Source: Candidatus Poseidonia sp.
Lineage (GTDB): Archaea > Thermoplasmatota > Poseidoniia > Poseidoniales > Poseidoniaceae
Reading direction: 5' to 3'
DNA: 42,530 nt
Assembly (NCBI GenBank): GCA_030827475.1
Contig: JAUREJ010000004.1
Coordinates: forward strand, 37,244-79,773
A program made the position numbers and the translations under genes. How positions within the stretch are numbered: position 1 is the first letter of the stretch; each line of letters opens with the position of its first letter. Of the stretch, positions 1 to 8,451 are shown in pieces. A model generated the notes under the pieces. It saw only the letters and a list, made by a program, of their open reading frames with translations, was not told where the DNA came from and ran no database searches.

Positions 1-25
1 CCGGTGAACCAATTGCTTACGACGC

Positions 26-1663
26 TTATTCGGGCATGCCATCCTTAACGAGATCAACATTGAAGTGAAGGCCTCGATTTTGGTGTTGGGCAAGGGCGTC
101 GGTGACGACAAGATGGCCGATGAGCGCAAGATTTCGCAATTCAACAATGGCGCGGGACGGCAGGCTTCCTTTCCAAATCAACTCAACTTCCTTGTTGAGC
201 AAAGCCAACCTGCGTTCCGCACGCCTCAAGCGCTGGTTTGAGCGTACGATGCCGACTTCTTGCGTCATTGTGCTGACAAGACTGGCTCGATCGTGAACGA
301 TCGGTGCGTGTTCCTTGAGCACATTCAACCCGTCAGCTCGCCAAGGAGGGTGCTGACCTTCGTAGGCTTCGGGTGGGTGGTCTATGAGGTGTTTCGCAAC
401 GCGATGAGCGTAAACAACGGCTTCAAGCAAGCTGTTGGAGGCCAGCCGGTTGGCGCCGTGCATGCCGGTGCACGCCACCTCGCCAATGGCGAACAGGTGG
501 GGCATGACAGCGTCGGTTTGACGAACATGGGCTCTGCCGATGGCGTCCACGCGGACACCTCCAACCATGTAGTGTGCGGCAGGAACGACCGGGATGGGGT
601 CCACGCCCAATTCCAACCGCTCTTCTGCCAACCTGCCTGCGATGGTGGGGAATTTCATGGCGAGGTCCTCCTTGTTGAGGTGGGATGTAACGAGATGCAC
701 GTGGCCCGTGCCGGTTGTTTTCATTTGTTGGTCAATGGCTCGGGCGACGATGTCCCGGGTAGCCATTGAACCCTCTGGCGAGTGTTTGAGGGTAAATGAA
801 TAGGGTTCGGGCGAGGGAAGTGCCTCCCCCGTGATTTCGGCCTCCCTCGTCGCCTCGTTCCATGCAGCAAGGCCTGCGTTGTCCATCAAGACTCCCCCTT
901 CGCCACGAACGGCTTCGGAAATCAAGAAGGGAGGTTCTCGCGTTGACCAAAGTGCGGTGGGATGGAATTGGATAAATGCAAGGTTGTCCACGCAAGCCCC
1001 TGCTCTATAGGCCATCGCCAAACCGTCCCCGGTGGCAACACTCGGGTTGGTGGTTTGCTTCCAGAGTTGGCCAACGCCTCCCGTTGCAAGCACGACCGCA
1101 TCCGCCTGAAGCGTCACCACTTCCTTGCTGAGTTGGTCCAAACACCATACGCCTGCAACGCCGTGCTCCGGATGGCGATGGTGCCGCTGAATCAAATCGA
1201 TGGCGAGCGTGTTCGGTCTCAAGTGAATCCGCTCATGTTGCTCTGCGTAGGAGGAGAGTGCGCGCTCAATCTCCCGGCCGGTTGCATCTTTGGCGTGCAG
1301 GATTCGTTTGCTTGAATGGCCGCCTTCTTTCGCAAGGGAAAAATCTCCCGAACTGTCTTTTTCAAAACGAACTCCAAGAGAAATCAAATCTTGGATTCGC
1401 TCGGAAGCTTCCGAGATGATACTCCGGACCACGGCTTCATCGCATTGCCCATCGCCGCTTCTCAAGGTGTCTTGGACATGGGCCTCCATCGCTTTCGTGT
1501 TTGTTTTGTCCAAGATGGCAGCGATGCCACCTTGAGCCCAATTCGTAGAGGAATCCTTCGTGCGTTGTTTGGTGGCCACCGTGACCTCATGGCCGGCATC
1601 GGCCAACATCGACGCCGCAAAAAGGCCAGCGATGCCGCTCCCGACGATGACCACATGCGCCAT
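26..1663 (-). CDS. nadB: L-aspartate oxidase (NadB)
   Basis: This FAD enzyme oxidises L-aspartate to iminoaspartate, the first step of de novo NAD synthesis, which NadA then converts to quinolinate. At 545 residues it has the usual family length. The N-terminus carries the dinucleotide-binding GSGIAG (residues 8-13) followed by the succinate dehydrogenase/NadB signature AQGGIAA (about 43-49). Further family motifs are HSSKRILHAKDATG, an EAVRGEGGVL active-site arginine segment, HYMVGGVRVD, and the C-terminal FAD segment HGANRLASNSLLEA. NadB is favoured over SdhA/FrdA because of the soluble, single-gene context and the short C-terminal helical domain. The start is the ATG at 1661-1663, just before the glycine motif. 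No nadA or nadC lies inside the window, but the gene is read toward the left edge, so partners could lie beyond it. Confidence 0.93.
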   Translation of the reverse strand: MAHVVIVGSGIAGLFAASMLADAGHEVTVATKQRTKDSSTNWAQGGIAAILDKTNTKAMEAHVQDTLRSGDGQCDEAVVRSIISEASERIQDLISLGVRFEKDSSGDFSLAKEGGHSSKRILHAKDATGREIERALSSYAEQHERIHLRPNTLAIDLIQRHHRHPEHGVAGVWCLDQLSKEVVTLQADAVVLATGGVGQLWKQTTNPSVATGDGLAMAYRAGACVDNLAFIQFHPTALWSTREPPFLISEAVRGEGGVLMDNAGLAAWNEATREAEITGEALPSPEPYSFTLKHSPEGSMATRDIVARAIDQQMKTTGTGHVHLVTSHLNKEDLAMKFPTIAGRLAEERLELGVDPIPVVPAAHYMVGGVRVDAIGRAHVRQTDAVMPHLFAIGEVACTGMHGANRLASNSLLEAVVYAHRVAKHLIDHPPEAYEGQHPPWRADGLNVLKEHAPIVHDRASLVSTMTQEVGIVRSNQRLRRAERRLALLNKEVELIWKGSLPSRAIVELRNLALIGHLVVTDALAQHQNRGLHFNVDLVKDGMPE

Positions 1664-1782
1664 GGACTCCCCTCGTTTCTGTCCTCGTGTCTCCCCTTCT
1701 TGACCGTGATGGCTTTTTCAGAAAGGCTTTCATCTCAAAATCACTATGAAGCAGGGCGGGCTCGAGGAATTGAGGCCCACCG

Positions 1783-2553
1783 ATGGTGTTTGGATTGTCG
1801 ACCCGGAAAATCATGACCGTGGTGGGTGCCGCGATTCTGCTTTTTGTGGTCGCGAATGTCCAATTTGGGGCGGTTGCCCCCCGCCTTATCGACGGTGCAG
1901 AAGGCTACAAACTCGACTCCTTGTTGATGCTTGAACCCACCTGCTCGCCCAGTGCGGTAGAGGCCGAACTCCGTGATACCGGGACGTCGTACTGCTTGGG
2001 CGAAACAGGCCAGTGGTCAGGAGCAGACATTCTCATGCTCATGGAAGGTTTGTTTTTGTTCGTTTACGGCTTTGAACTGCCTCAGAACAAGGCTTGGGCA
2101 AAGCGATTGCGCAAAGCGGGCTTCGTCATGGGGAGCGTTTTGGTGGGTTTGGCCGTTCTGGACCGATTGGGTTGGCTGCCCACTTCCGCCAGTTCACAAG
2201 GCCTTGCTGACCTTGCGCCAATGCCGATTGAGCCCTGGGTGATCCAAATTCTCTTTGCCGTCTTTGGGGCCTTGATGATTCGGGGGCCAAAATATTGGGA
2301 AGCCGAAGCCGTGGTTCAGACGCGTGAAAAATTGGAACGGCGCCGTGAGAAGGCGGGACGATTCAGGCTTTCGTTCTTCAACAAGGACGTTCACAATCAG
2401 AAGCACTTGGAGCGAACAGACCGGTCTCGTTTGCTCAGTAACGACAAGAACCTAGCGATGAGCCGGCGACGGAGCAAGATTCTGGTGATGGCGACCTGTC
2501 CGTACTGCCGTGGTGCCGGATGCAAACATTGCAACGAACACGGCGTGTTTTGA
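1783..2553 (+). CDS. Unknown multi-pass membrane protein with C-terminal cysteine cluster
   Basis: I do not recognise the family. The 256-residue protein has an N-terminal hydrophobic helix (about residues 10-30), an extracytoplasmic-looking stretch with two cysteines, then three more hydrophobic segments near residues 85-100, 112-132 and 150-165. A basic, arginine-rich cytoplasmic tail follows. The last 20 residues contain CPYCRGAGCKHC, a CxxC-x4-CxxC arrangement resembling one zinc-binding repeat of a DnaJ-type zinc finger. It starts 119 bp from divergent nadB and lies 133 bp upstream of smc. The ATG at 1783 was chosen because it precedes the first hydrophobic segment; an ATG at 1813 would also keep most of that helix. 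Zinc or redox binding at the tail is an inference. Confidence 0.75.
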   Translation: MVFGLSTRKIMTVVGAAILLFVVANVQFGAVAPRLIDGAEGYKLDSLLMLEPTCSPSAVEAELRDTGTSYCLGETGQWSGADILMLMEGLFLFVYGFELPQNKAWAKRLRKAGFVMGSVLVGLAVLDRLGWLPTSASSQGLADLAPMPIEPWVIQILFAVFGALMIRGPKYWEAEAVVQTREKLERRREKAGRFRLSFFNKDVHNQKHLERTDRSRLLSNDKNLAMSRRRSKILVMATCPYCRGAGCKHCNEHGVF

Positions 2554-2618
2554 ACGCTGTTCGGCGCCGCTCACGGCCTGCCCAAAACCGAGTGACTGAG
2601 GCTTGATTGTTCGTATTG

Positions 2619-2626
2619 TTTAAATC
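2619..2626 (+). promoter_or_regulatory. TATA-like box upstream of smc
   Basis: TTTAAATC lies in the 133-bp gap before smc, so transcription would start about 25 bp downstream, near 2647-2651. That would leave a leader of roughly 40 nt before the ATG at 2687. A GTG at 2651 could instead be used as a leaderless start. The call rests only on the AT-rich octamer and its spacing. Confidence 0.4.
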
Positions 2627-2686
2627 CTGTAAGGGACGGGTGTTCTGAATGTGGTGGAAGAATCTTCCGCCCATTGGGGTATAGGG

Positions 2687-5600
2687 ATGTATCTGAAGTC
2701 ACTCGAAATGCTCAATTTCAAATCCTTCAAGGGCGAAGTTACCGTCCCCCTTGACCGCGGTTTCACCGCCATCACCGGGCCAAACGGTTCGGGCAAATCG
2801 AATTGCGGCGATGCCATTCAGTTTGTTCTTGGCCCGAAGTCCAACCGAGTGATTCGTGCTCAGAATTCCGCCGACCTCATCTTCAACGGCGGGAAAAATT
2901 CCAAACCTGCGCGGGAGTGTTCTGTCACCCTTGTCTTCGCGAACCCCGTGATGGCCAGCGGCCGCCGCCGTCTTCCTCTTGACAGCGAAGAAATACGAAT
3001 GTCACGCAGCATCCGGCTCACCACCTCAAACAACCCCGTGACAACCTACCAGTTGAACGGCGAGGACAGCACGCAGAAAGTGTTCCACCGATTGCTGGGC
3101 GCTGCCAACGCCCGCCCTGACGGCTACAACATCGTCCTGCAAGGGGACGTAACGAGCCTCGCCAAAATGACCGCTAACGAACGGCGGAAAGTGTTGGACA
3201 ACGTCGCAGGGGTGACCTCGTACGACGACGAGATCCGAAAAGCCGCGAAGCAGAAAGACATGGTGGAGAGTTATCTTGAGCGCATTGGTTTGCTGGAAAA
3301 AGAGCAACTTGAGCGGTTATCCACGCTGGCCAAAGAGCGACATGTCGCTCAGAAAGCGAAGGAGGTGGCCGACGCCATCGCCATGACCAATGCGATGTTG
3401 CTTCAATCCCGTTACGCCACGCTGAAAAACGAACTTCAGTTTCATATCGACCAGCGCCAAACCTACCTTGACGAAAGCCAACATCTTCTCGATGAGCACA
3501 AAGAAACCGAGAAGGCGTTGTTGGCTCTCGACGACCAAATCGGTGAACTTCAAGCGGAGATCAACCGATTGACCGGAGGTGAGACCTCCGAACTCGGTCG
3601 GGCCATTCAAGCCCTGCAGGTGGCGATTGAACTCAACGCTGACCGCATTGCAGAAGCCACACGGGAAGCAGAAGAAGAGGCCGAAGAGGCGTCGGTGTGC
3701 GATGAGGAACTCGTTGAAGCGAACACCGAGTTGGAGGCGTTCAAAGCCAACCTCGCTGCAGCGAACGCAGCCCTTGAGGGTGCCCTTCAGGCCTTGGAAG
3801 AAGCACAGGCGGAGGAGGATGAAGTCCGACTTGCCCTTGAATCTGCAGGCCAAAAGAATCTGGACTTGAGCAACGCTCTCACGGAAGCCGAAGCGCAAGT
3901 TGAACGCCACCAAGGCCACCGAAACCAAGCACAGAGCGACGTTGACCGGCTTGCAGTCGAAGCAGACTTGCTGAGTCAACAACTGGCATCTGCGCAGGAG
4001 GAGGAAGAGAACATCCGTCTTGCTTTGGGTGAATTGGACATCAAACTGGAGCGCATGGCAGAAGACGCACCCGAATTTGACCGTGAAGCGCTTGCTAAAG
4101 CGCTGCTCGACGCCCAGCGCACCGAAGCCCAACTCTCCGAAGACCGAGGCCGCATTGAGGTAAAACTCCGTGAAGCGGAGCGAGCCCTGAGTCTTGCAAA
4201 AGCGGAAATGGAACAAAAGTCCGGTGCAAAGGGTCTCGCAGGAGGCGCCAGCGCTGTGCTCGCCGCACGTGACCGTCAAGAATTAACGGGCATCATCGGG
4301 ACCATCGCCGAGTTGTGCGCTCCAAAGGATTCCACTCACGAGGTCGCACTTGCGACGGCCATCGGGTCTGGCATGGCCTCGGTCGTCGTCGACACCGATG
4401 AAAACGCCGCTCAAGCCATCCGTTGGCTCGCCGAGAACAAAGCAGGTCGAGCCACCTTCTTGCCGCTCAACAAACTCACCAGCACACGACCTGCAGGGCG
4501 TGCCGTGATCACCGCTCGGAAAGACGACGTGTTGGGTTTTGCTCACGAAATGTTGGATTTCGACCCTCGCATAGAGGTGGCGGTTCGGTTTGCCCTCCGC
4601 AACACCTTGGTCGTGGACAACATGGCTGCAGCACGCAGGCACATGGGCGGCATTCGTCTTGTCACGCTCCGTGGTGACGTGGTCGAAGCTGGAGGGGCGA
4701 TGGTTGGCGGTTCCAAACGGAACATGTCGATCTCCTTTGGCGGCCGAATCCAGGGAGCCACTGAGGTGGAAAAATACACGGCTCAGGTTGAGCAATACTC
4801 CCTCACAGAACGAACGGTCAACGAAGCCCTGCGGGAGGCGCGTGGTCGCCAACAGGATCTCCGAAACAAAATCAATTCACTCGTGGACGATTCCCACGTC
4901 ACCGAGGTCCGCAACCTCCAAGCCGAGAAGAAACAGGTCCTCTCCGCTCAAAAACGAGCTCGCGAAGTCTCCCAAGGACTCGAATCGAAACTCGATGATG
5001 TTCGTCGTGATGCGCAAGATGCTCTTCGTGCATTGGATGCGGCAGAACGCACCTTCAAGCACGCCATCGAAGCAAAGGACGAGGCAAAAACCGCTCTCGA
5101 AGCCGCAAGCCCGGAGCACCTTCGTGAACGCATGCACGATGCCAATTTGAAGCGGGTGACGGCATCAGGGGACCAGGAAAAAGCTCGGGAAACCCTGTCC
5201 AGCGGGGCCAACCACCAAGCGGTCCTTCAGCGTCGAGTGGATGACATCTCAAAACGAGCGCAGACGCTGCTCAACAACAAAGAGGCGAGATTGGAGCGAA
5301 TCGATGAATTGGAGGCCACCCTGGCATCGGACCGCATTGAATTGAAGGCGAAAAAAGACGAACAGGCGGTTTACTTGGAGGAGAACCAAGGCCTCGAACA
5401 AGAGCGTCAAGAACTCACGGACAAGCGAGCGACCCTCCGTGTGCGGAACGAAGAAAGGCTGACGAAGGCCGAAAACCATCGCCGGCTCGCCCATGATTTG
5501 GGTCGCGTGATGGGCGAAAAGGAAGCGGAAATCCAAATCATGGCGCAGGAGTTGATCGACGCTGGGTTGTCGCTGACCGACCTGCCAGAGAACCTTGAGA

Positions 5601-6583
5601 ACGTGGGTGAACTTGAACGCAAATTGCGTGGCTATCAACGCACCATGGAAGGCTTTGGAAACGTGAACATGATGGCGATCGAGCAATACGATGCCTGCCA
5701 GGCACGTCTTGACTTGATGAAGGATGAATTCGCCATGCTTCAAGCCCGTCGCAAGCATCTGATCGACATCACCGAACAACTCGAGAGCCAGCGGAAAGAA
5801 CGTCTTTTGACGGTGCTTGAGAAGGTGAACGAGAACTTCCAGAAATCCTACAGTGAACTTTCCGATGGCGGCCGTGGAGAACTCTTCCTCGAGAACCCCG
5901 ATGAACCGTTCAAAGGCGGCCTTGAATTGTGGGCGCAACCCCGGGGCAAGTCCTCAAAGGTCAGCCGGCAACAACTGTCCGGTGGAGAACAATCGATGGC
6001 GGCTTTGGCCCTCATTTTTGCTATTCAGGATTACGACCCAAGTCCGTTTTACTACTTTGATGAGGTTGACCAAAACTTGGACGCTTACAACGCAGAGCGT
6101 ATTGCCAAGATGTGTCAGCAACGAAGTCAGCGTGCACAATTCATCATGGTGACGCTTCGAAAGGTGTCGCTGAAACTGGCCGACCATCACATCGGCATCA
6201 CGCACGGCGGCGACGGGTGCAGTCGACGCATTCTCGACTTCGACCGAGAGCGAGCCATGGCCTTGGGTGAAGCAGCCCTGAAGGAGGCAGAACGGGACGC
6301 GAAAAAGAACGAAAGCCGAATCATGGATGCCGTCGCCGCTGCAGAGGACATGCCCCAAGTTCCCAATGAACTTCCCGTCCCAAAGAGCCTTGGTGGTTTG
6401 CTCCCCCATCTTTCTTCAAACGAAGATGCCGATGCAGGTCCACGGCTCGAAGCCTTGCTTGAACGGGCGCAAGAGACCACCGAGGACATCAACGAGCGAG
6501 CCGGAATCGCTTCGCAGTTGATGGAAGAGAGCGAAGGTGAGGAAGCCGAAGCTGAAGATACGGTTGAAATCACGGACGAGTGA
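2687..6583 (+). CDS. smc: Chromosome segregation protein SMC
   Basis: This is the condensin-type ATPase that forms a dimer with long coiled-coil arms and, with ScpA and ScpB, compacts and segregates the chromosome. The ATG at 2687 gives the canonical N-terminus MYLKSLEMLNFKSF and a 1298-residue protein; an in-frame GTG at 2651 would add 12 residues. Walker A GPNGSGKSN is at 31-39. Long heptad-rich coiled coils flank a hinge at about 530-680 (GIIGTIAELC, with glycine-rich GGAMVGGSKR near its end). The ABC signature LSGGEQ is near 1097, Walker B FYYFDEVDQNLD near 1121-1132, and an H-loop-like segment follows. About 115 acidic residues continue after the point where archaeal SMCs normally end. 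scpA starts 9 bp downstream, so the genes form an operon. Confidence 0.95.
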   Translation: MYLKSLEMLNFKSFKGEVTVPLDRGFTAITGPNGSGKSNCGDAIQFVLGPKSNRVIRAQNSADLIFNGGKNSKPARECSVTLVFANPVMASGRRRLPLDSEEIRMSRSIRLTTSNNPVTTYQLNGEDSTQKVFHRLLGAANARPDGYNIVLQGDVTSLAKMTANERRKVLDNVAGVTSYDDEIRKAAKQKDMVESYLERIGLLEKEQLERLSTLAKERHVAQKAKEVADAIAMTNAMLLQSRYATLKNELQFHIDQRQTYLDESQHLLDEHKETEKALLALDDQIGELQAEINRLTGGETSELGRAIQALQVAIELNADRIAEATREAEEEAEEASVCDEELVEANTELEAFKANLAAANAALEGALQALEEAQAEEDEVRLALESAGQKNLDLSNALTEAEAQVERHQGHRNQAQSDVDRLAVEADLLSQQLASAQEEEENIRLALGELDIKLERMAEDAPEFDREALAKALLDAQRTEAQLSEDRGRIEVKLREAERALSLAKAEMEQKSGAKGLAGGASAVLAARDRQELTGIIGTIAELCAPKDSTHEVALATAIGSGMASVVVDTDENAAQAIRWLAENKAGRATFLPLNKLTSTRPAGRAVITARKDDVLGFAHEMLDFDPRIEVAVRFALRNTLVVDNMAAARRHMGGIRLVTLRGDVVEAGGAMVGGSKRNMSISFGGRIQGATEVEKYTAQVEQYSLTERTVNEALREARGRQQDLRNKINSLVDDSHVTEVRNLQAEKKQVLSAQKRAREVSQGLESKLDDVRRDAQDALRALDAAERTFKHAIEAKDEAKTALEAASPEHLRERMHDANLKRVTASGDQEKARETLSSGANHQAVLQRRVDDISKRAQTLLNNKEARLERIDELEATLASDRIELKAKKDEQAVYLEENQGLEQERQELTDKRATLRVRNEERLTKAENHRRLAHDLGRVMGEKEAEIQIMAQELIDAGLSLTDLPENLENVGELERKLRGYQRTMEGFGNVNMMAIEQYDACQARLDLMKDEFAMLQARRKHLIDITEQLESQRKERLLTVLEKVNENFQKSYSELSDGGRGELFLENPDEPFKGGLELWAQPRGKSSKVSRQQLSGGEQSMAALALIFAIQDYDPSPFYYFDEVDQNLDAYNAERIAKMCQQRSQRAQFIMVTLRKVSLKLADHHIGITHGGDGCSRRILDFDRERAMALGEAALKEAERDAKKNESRIMDAVAAAEDMPQVPNELPVPKSLGGLLPHLSSNEDADAGPRLEALLERAQETTEDINERAGIASQLMEESEGEEAEAEDTVEITDE

Positions 6584-6592
6584 GGTGAGCGG

Positions 6593-7828
6593 ATGGTGGA
6601 AGAGCAGACCGGTTTGGACCGATGGTTCCTCCAACAGGAGGTCATCGATGAACTGCTGGCCCACGGTGAGGACGAAGCAGAGGCGGCGTTGTTTGGTGAA
6701 CGTATCGCCTCCATCGCCGCAGCAGAAGAAGCCGAACACCAGAGCCTACACGACCCCTTCGACCGTTCGGTTGCCTTGGTGCTTTCGTTGGTTCGCGAAG
6801 AAGCGTTCAATCCGTGGAACGTCGATCTCTCTGCGTTCCTTACGGTGTTTTCTCAACGGGTTCGTGAAGGGGAAAACCTCGACTTGCCCGCCTGTGGTCG
6901 GTTGATTCGCCTCTCGTGGGAGGTGCTGCATCACCAATCTGCGATGCTCTTTGAGCGTATTCAGCCCGTGGAGGAAGAGGACGCATGGGATGACGACCCC
7001 ATGTTCGGTTGGGAAAGCGAGTACGACGATGAAGCCTTCTTTTTCACACAATCCGTCCTCGACGGTGCTGCAGACGACGTGTTGCCAGGCTTGTTTGATG
7101 AGCGTGTTCGTCGTGAAGAAGGGCGGCCGGTTACCCTCGCTGAACTGCTCTCGGCTTTCAAAGACGCCGCCGACGACGCAGCGAGCCTCAAACAACGGGA
7201 AATCAATCGCTTGGAGCACGAAAAGGAACTCAGCGAGTACCTCGAAAACGTTGGCGGTCGAATGCACAACGAAGACCTTGAGGGCGACATTGAACGTTGT
7301 TGGTCCGCTCTCCGAGCAACCTGCCAAGAGCACGGCAGTGAAACGGTGCCTCTCGTTGACGTTACCTCTAAACTCGAGCCTGAGTTGACACGCCTCTTTG
7401 GCCTCGACGCCGAGAACGCCAAAAGCGAGGCCTTCGTCGCTTCGTTCATCGCCGGCTTGTTCCTCACGCATCGCCGTATCGCCAGCATTTCCCAAGAGGG
7501 CGAAGCGGTGGCGGACATCATGATCACCGACCTCTGGGCGAAGGTTGACTCCTTTGAGGACATTCTCGTGGAGGTTGAAGCGATGATGGCGAACGATTCG
7601 GACGATCTGGAGGGTCAGGCCACAGGTTCGGACCATCGGATGGAGGCCATTGCAATCCGAGCACGCCTCGCAGAGGAGCGCGAAACCCGTCGACAGGCGA
7701 AATTGGCCGAGCATAAAGAAAGCCTGATCGAGGAATCGAACGGGGATGATGTCGAGCCATTAAGTGAAGTCGTTGCTCAAGAACCATCGGCAGAAGGTTT
7801 TGATGAGCATGCGTGGCTGGTTGAATAG
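6593..7828 (+). CDS. scpA: Segregation and condensation protein A (ScpA, kleisin)
   Basis: ScpA is the kleisin that bridges the two SMC heads and binds ScpB. The N-terminal part contains the typical ScpA helix region with the segment DPFDRSVALVLSLV, then FNPWNVDLSAFLTVFSQR, matching the conserved kleisin pattern (hydrophobic-x-x-W-x-x-D-h). A C-terminal winged-helix-like region lies around residues 250-320 (VPLVDVTSKLEPELTRLF, then FLTHRRIASISQEG). At 411 residues it is much longer than the roughly 250 residues usual in bacteria. The extra length is in an acidic middle section and a charged C-terminal tail. The Shine-Dalgarno GAGGTGA overlaps the smc stop codon, which points to translational coupling. 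scpB follows after 11 bp. Confidence 0.88.
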   Translation: MVEEQTGLDRWFLQQEVIDELLAHGEDEAEAALFGERIASIAAAEEAEHQSLHDPFDRSVALVLSLVREEAFNPWNVDLSAFLTVFSQRVREGENLDLPACGRLIRLSWEVLHHQSAMLFERIQPVEEEDAWDDDPMFGWESEYDDEAFFFTQSVLDGAADDVLPGLFDERVRREEGRPVTLAELLSAFKDAADDAASLKQREINRLEHEKELSEYLENVGGRMHNEDLEGDIERCWSALRATCQEHGSETVPLVDVTSKLEPELTRLFGLDAENAKSEAFVASFIAGLFLTHRRIASISQEGEAVADIMITDLWAKVDSFEDILVEVEAMMANDSDDLEGQATGSDHRMEAIAIRARLAEERETRRQAKLAEHKESLIEESNGDDVEPLSEVVAQEPSAEGFDEHAWLVE

Positions 7829-7839
7829 GAGGGTGTACG

Positions 7840-8448
7840 ATGTCGGAAATGCCGCTTGAGACATTGATTGAAGCGACGTTGTTCAGTTCGGGGAAGTCCA
7901 AGTCGGTCTTGGAGTTGTCCGAGGCCTTGGGTTACGATGAGGACGAGATGTTGGATGCTCTGGGAAGCCTCCAGGCCACCCTTCGCCGCCGAAAAGGCGG
8001 CGCCTTGCAACTTGCCGAGGTCGGTGACCGTTGGGCGCTGGAAGTGAAACCCGTCATTGCGACCCACCTCCCGAAAGCTACGAAGACGGACATGCCTCCG
8101 AAGTTGCTCAAAGCTGCAGCGCTCATCGCCTACCACCAGCCCATGCCCCAGTCAAGGTTGGTTGAATTGTTAGGTCAGAAGGCCTACGATTATGTGCGAG
8201 AATTGGCTCAATTGGGGATGGTTGATCGGAGAAAGGACGGCAACACGCGACGTTTGGCAACGACCCGACGATTTTCGGAAGCCTTCGGCTGCCCTCATAC
8301 CGATCGGAAGAAAGTCAAGGCTTGGTTCAGGGAGCAAGTCCAAGCATCGGGATTGCTCGACGACCTTGGGGCAAACGATGTTCTGCGGGAAGAAGGTCAA
8401 GCGGACGGCACCGTTCAGACTTCGCTTCCTGTAAGTGAGGAAGAATGA
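7840..8448 (+). CDS. scpB: Segregation and condensation protein B (ScpB)
   Basis: ScpB is the small tandem winged-helix (kite) subunit that binds the ScpA kleisin in the SMC condensin complex. The 202-residue protein has the family opening ETLIEATLFSSGKSKSVLELSEALG. A second winged helix follows, with LLKAAALIAYHQPMPQSRLVELLGQKAYDYVRELAQLGMV and the conserved RRKDGNTRRLATTRRFSEAFG beta-hairpin (segments written here run over helix and wing). A strong Shine-Dalgarno, AGGAGGGTG, overlaps the scpA stop and fixes the ATG at 7840. The gene ends the operon and converges on the HMG-CoA reductase gene with 3 bp between stop codons. Confidence 0.9.
   Translation: MSEMPLETLIEATLFSSGKSKSVLELSEALGYDEDEMLDALGSLQATLRRRKGGALQLAEVGDRWALEVKPVIATHLPKATKTDMPPKLLKAAALIAYHQPMPQSRLVELLGQKAYDYVRELAQLGMVDRRKDGNTRRLATTRRFSEAFGCPHTDRKKVKAWFREQVQASGLLDDLGANDVLREEGQADGTVQTSLPVSEEE
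8425..8443. terminator. Stem-loop at the scpB/HMG-CoA reductase convergent junction
   Basis: CTTCCT and AGGAAG form a 6-bp stem with a 7-nt loop just before the scpB stop codon. No oligo-T tract follows, so a terminator role is only a possibility. Confidence 0.3.
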
Positions 8449-8451
8449 ACT

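Noticed and set aside
3317-4279. Long antisense reading frame (320 codons) within smc
   Set aside because: It mirrors the codon bias of the strongly supported coiled-coil gene, has no recognisable motif and no ribosome-binding site.
6746-7714. Antisense reading frame (322 codons) across scpA
   Set aside because: Opposite to a gene with operon context and family motifs; composition is unlike a folded protein.
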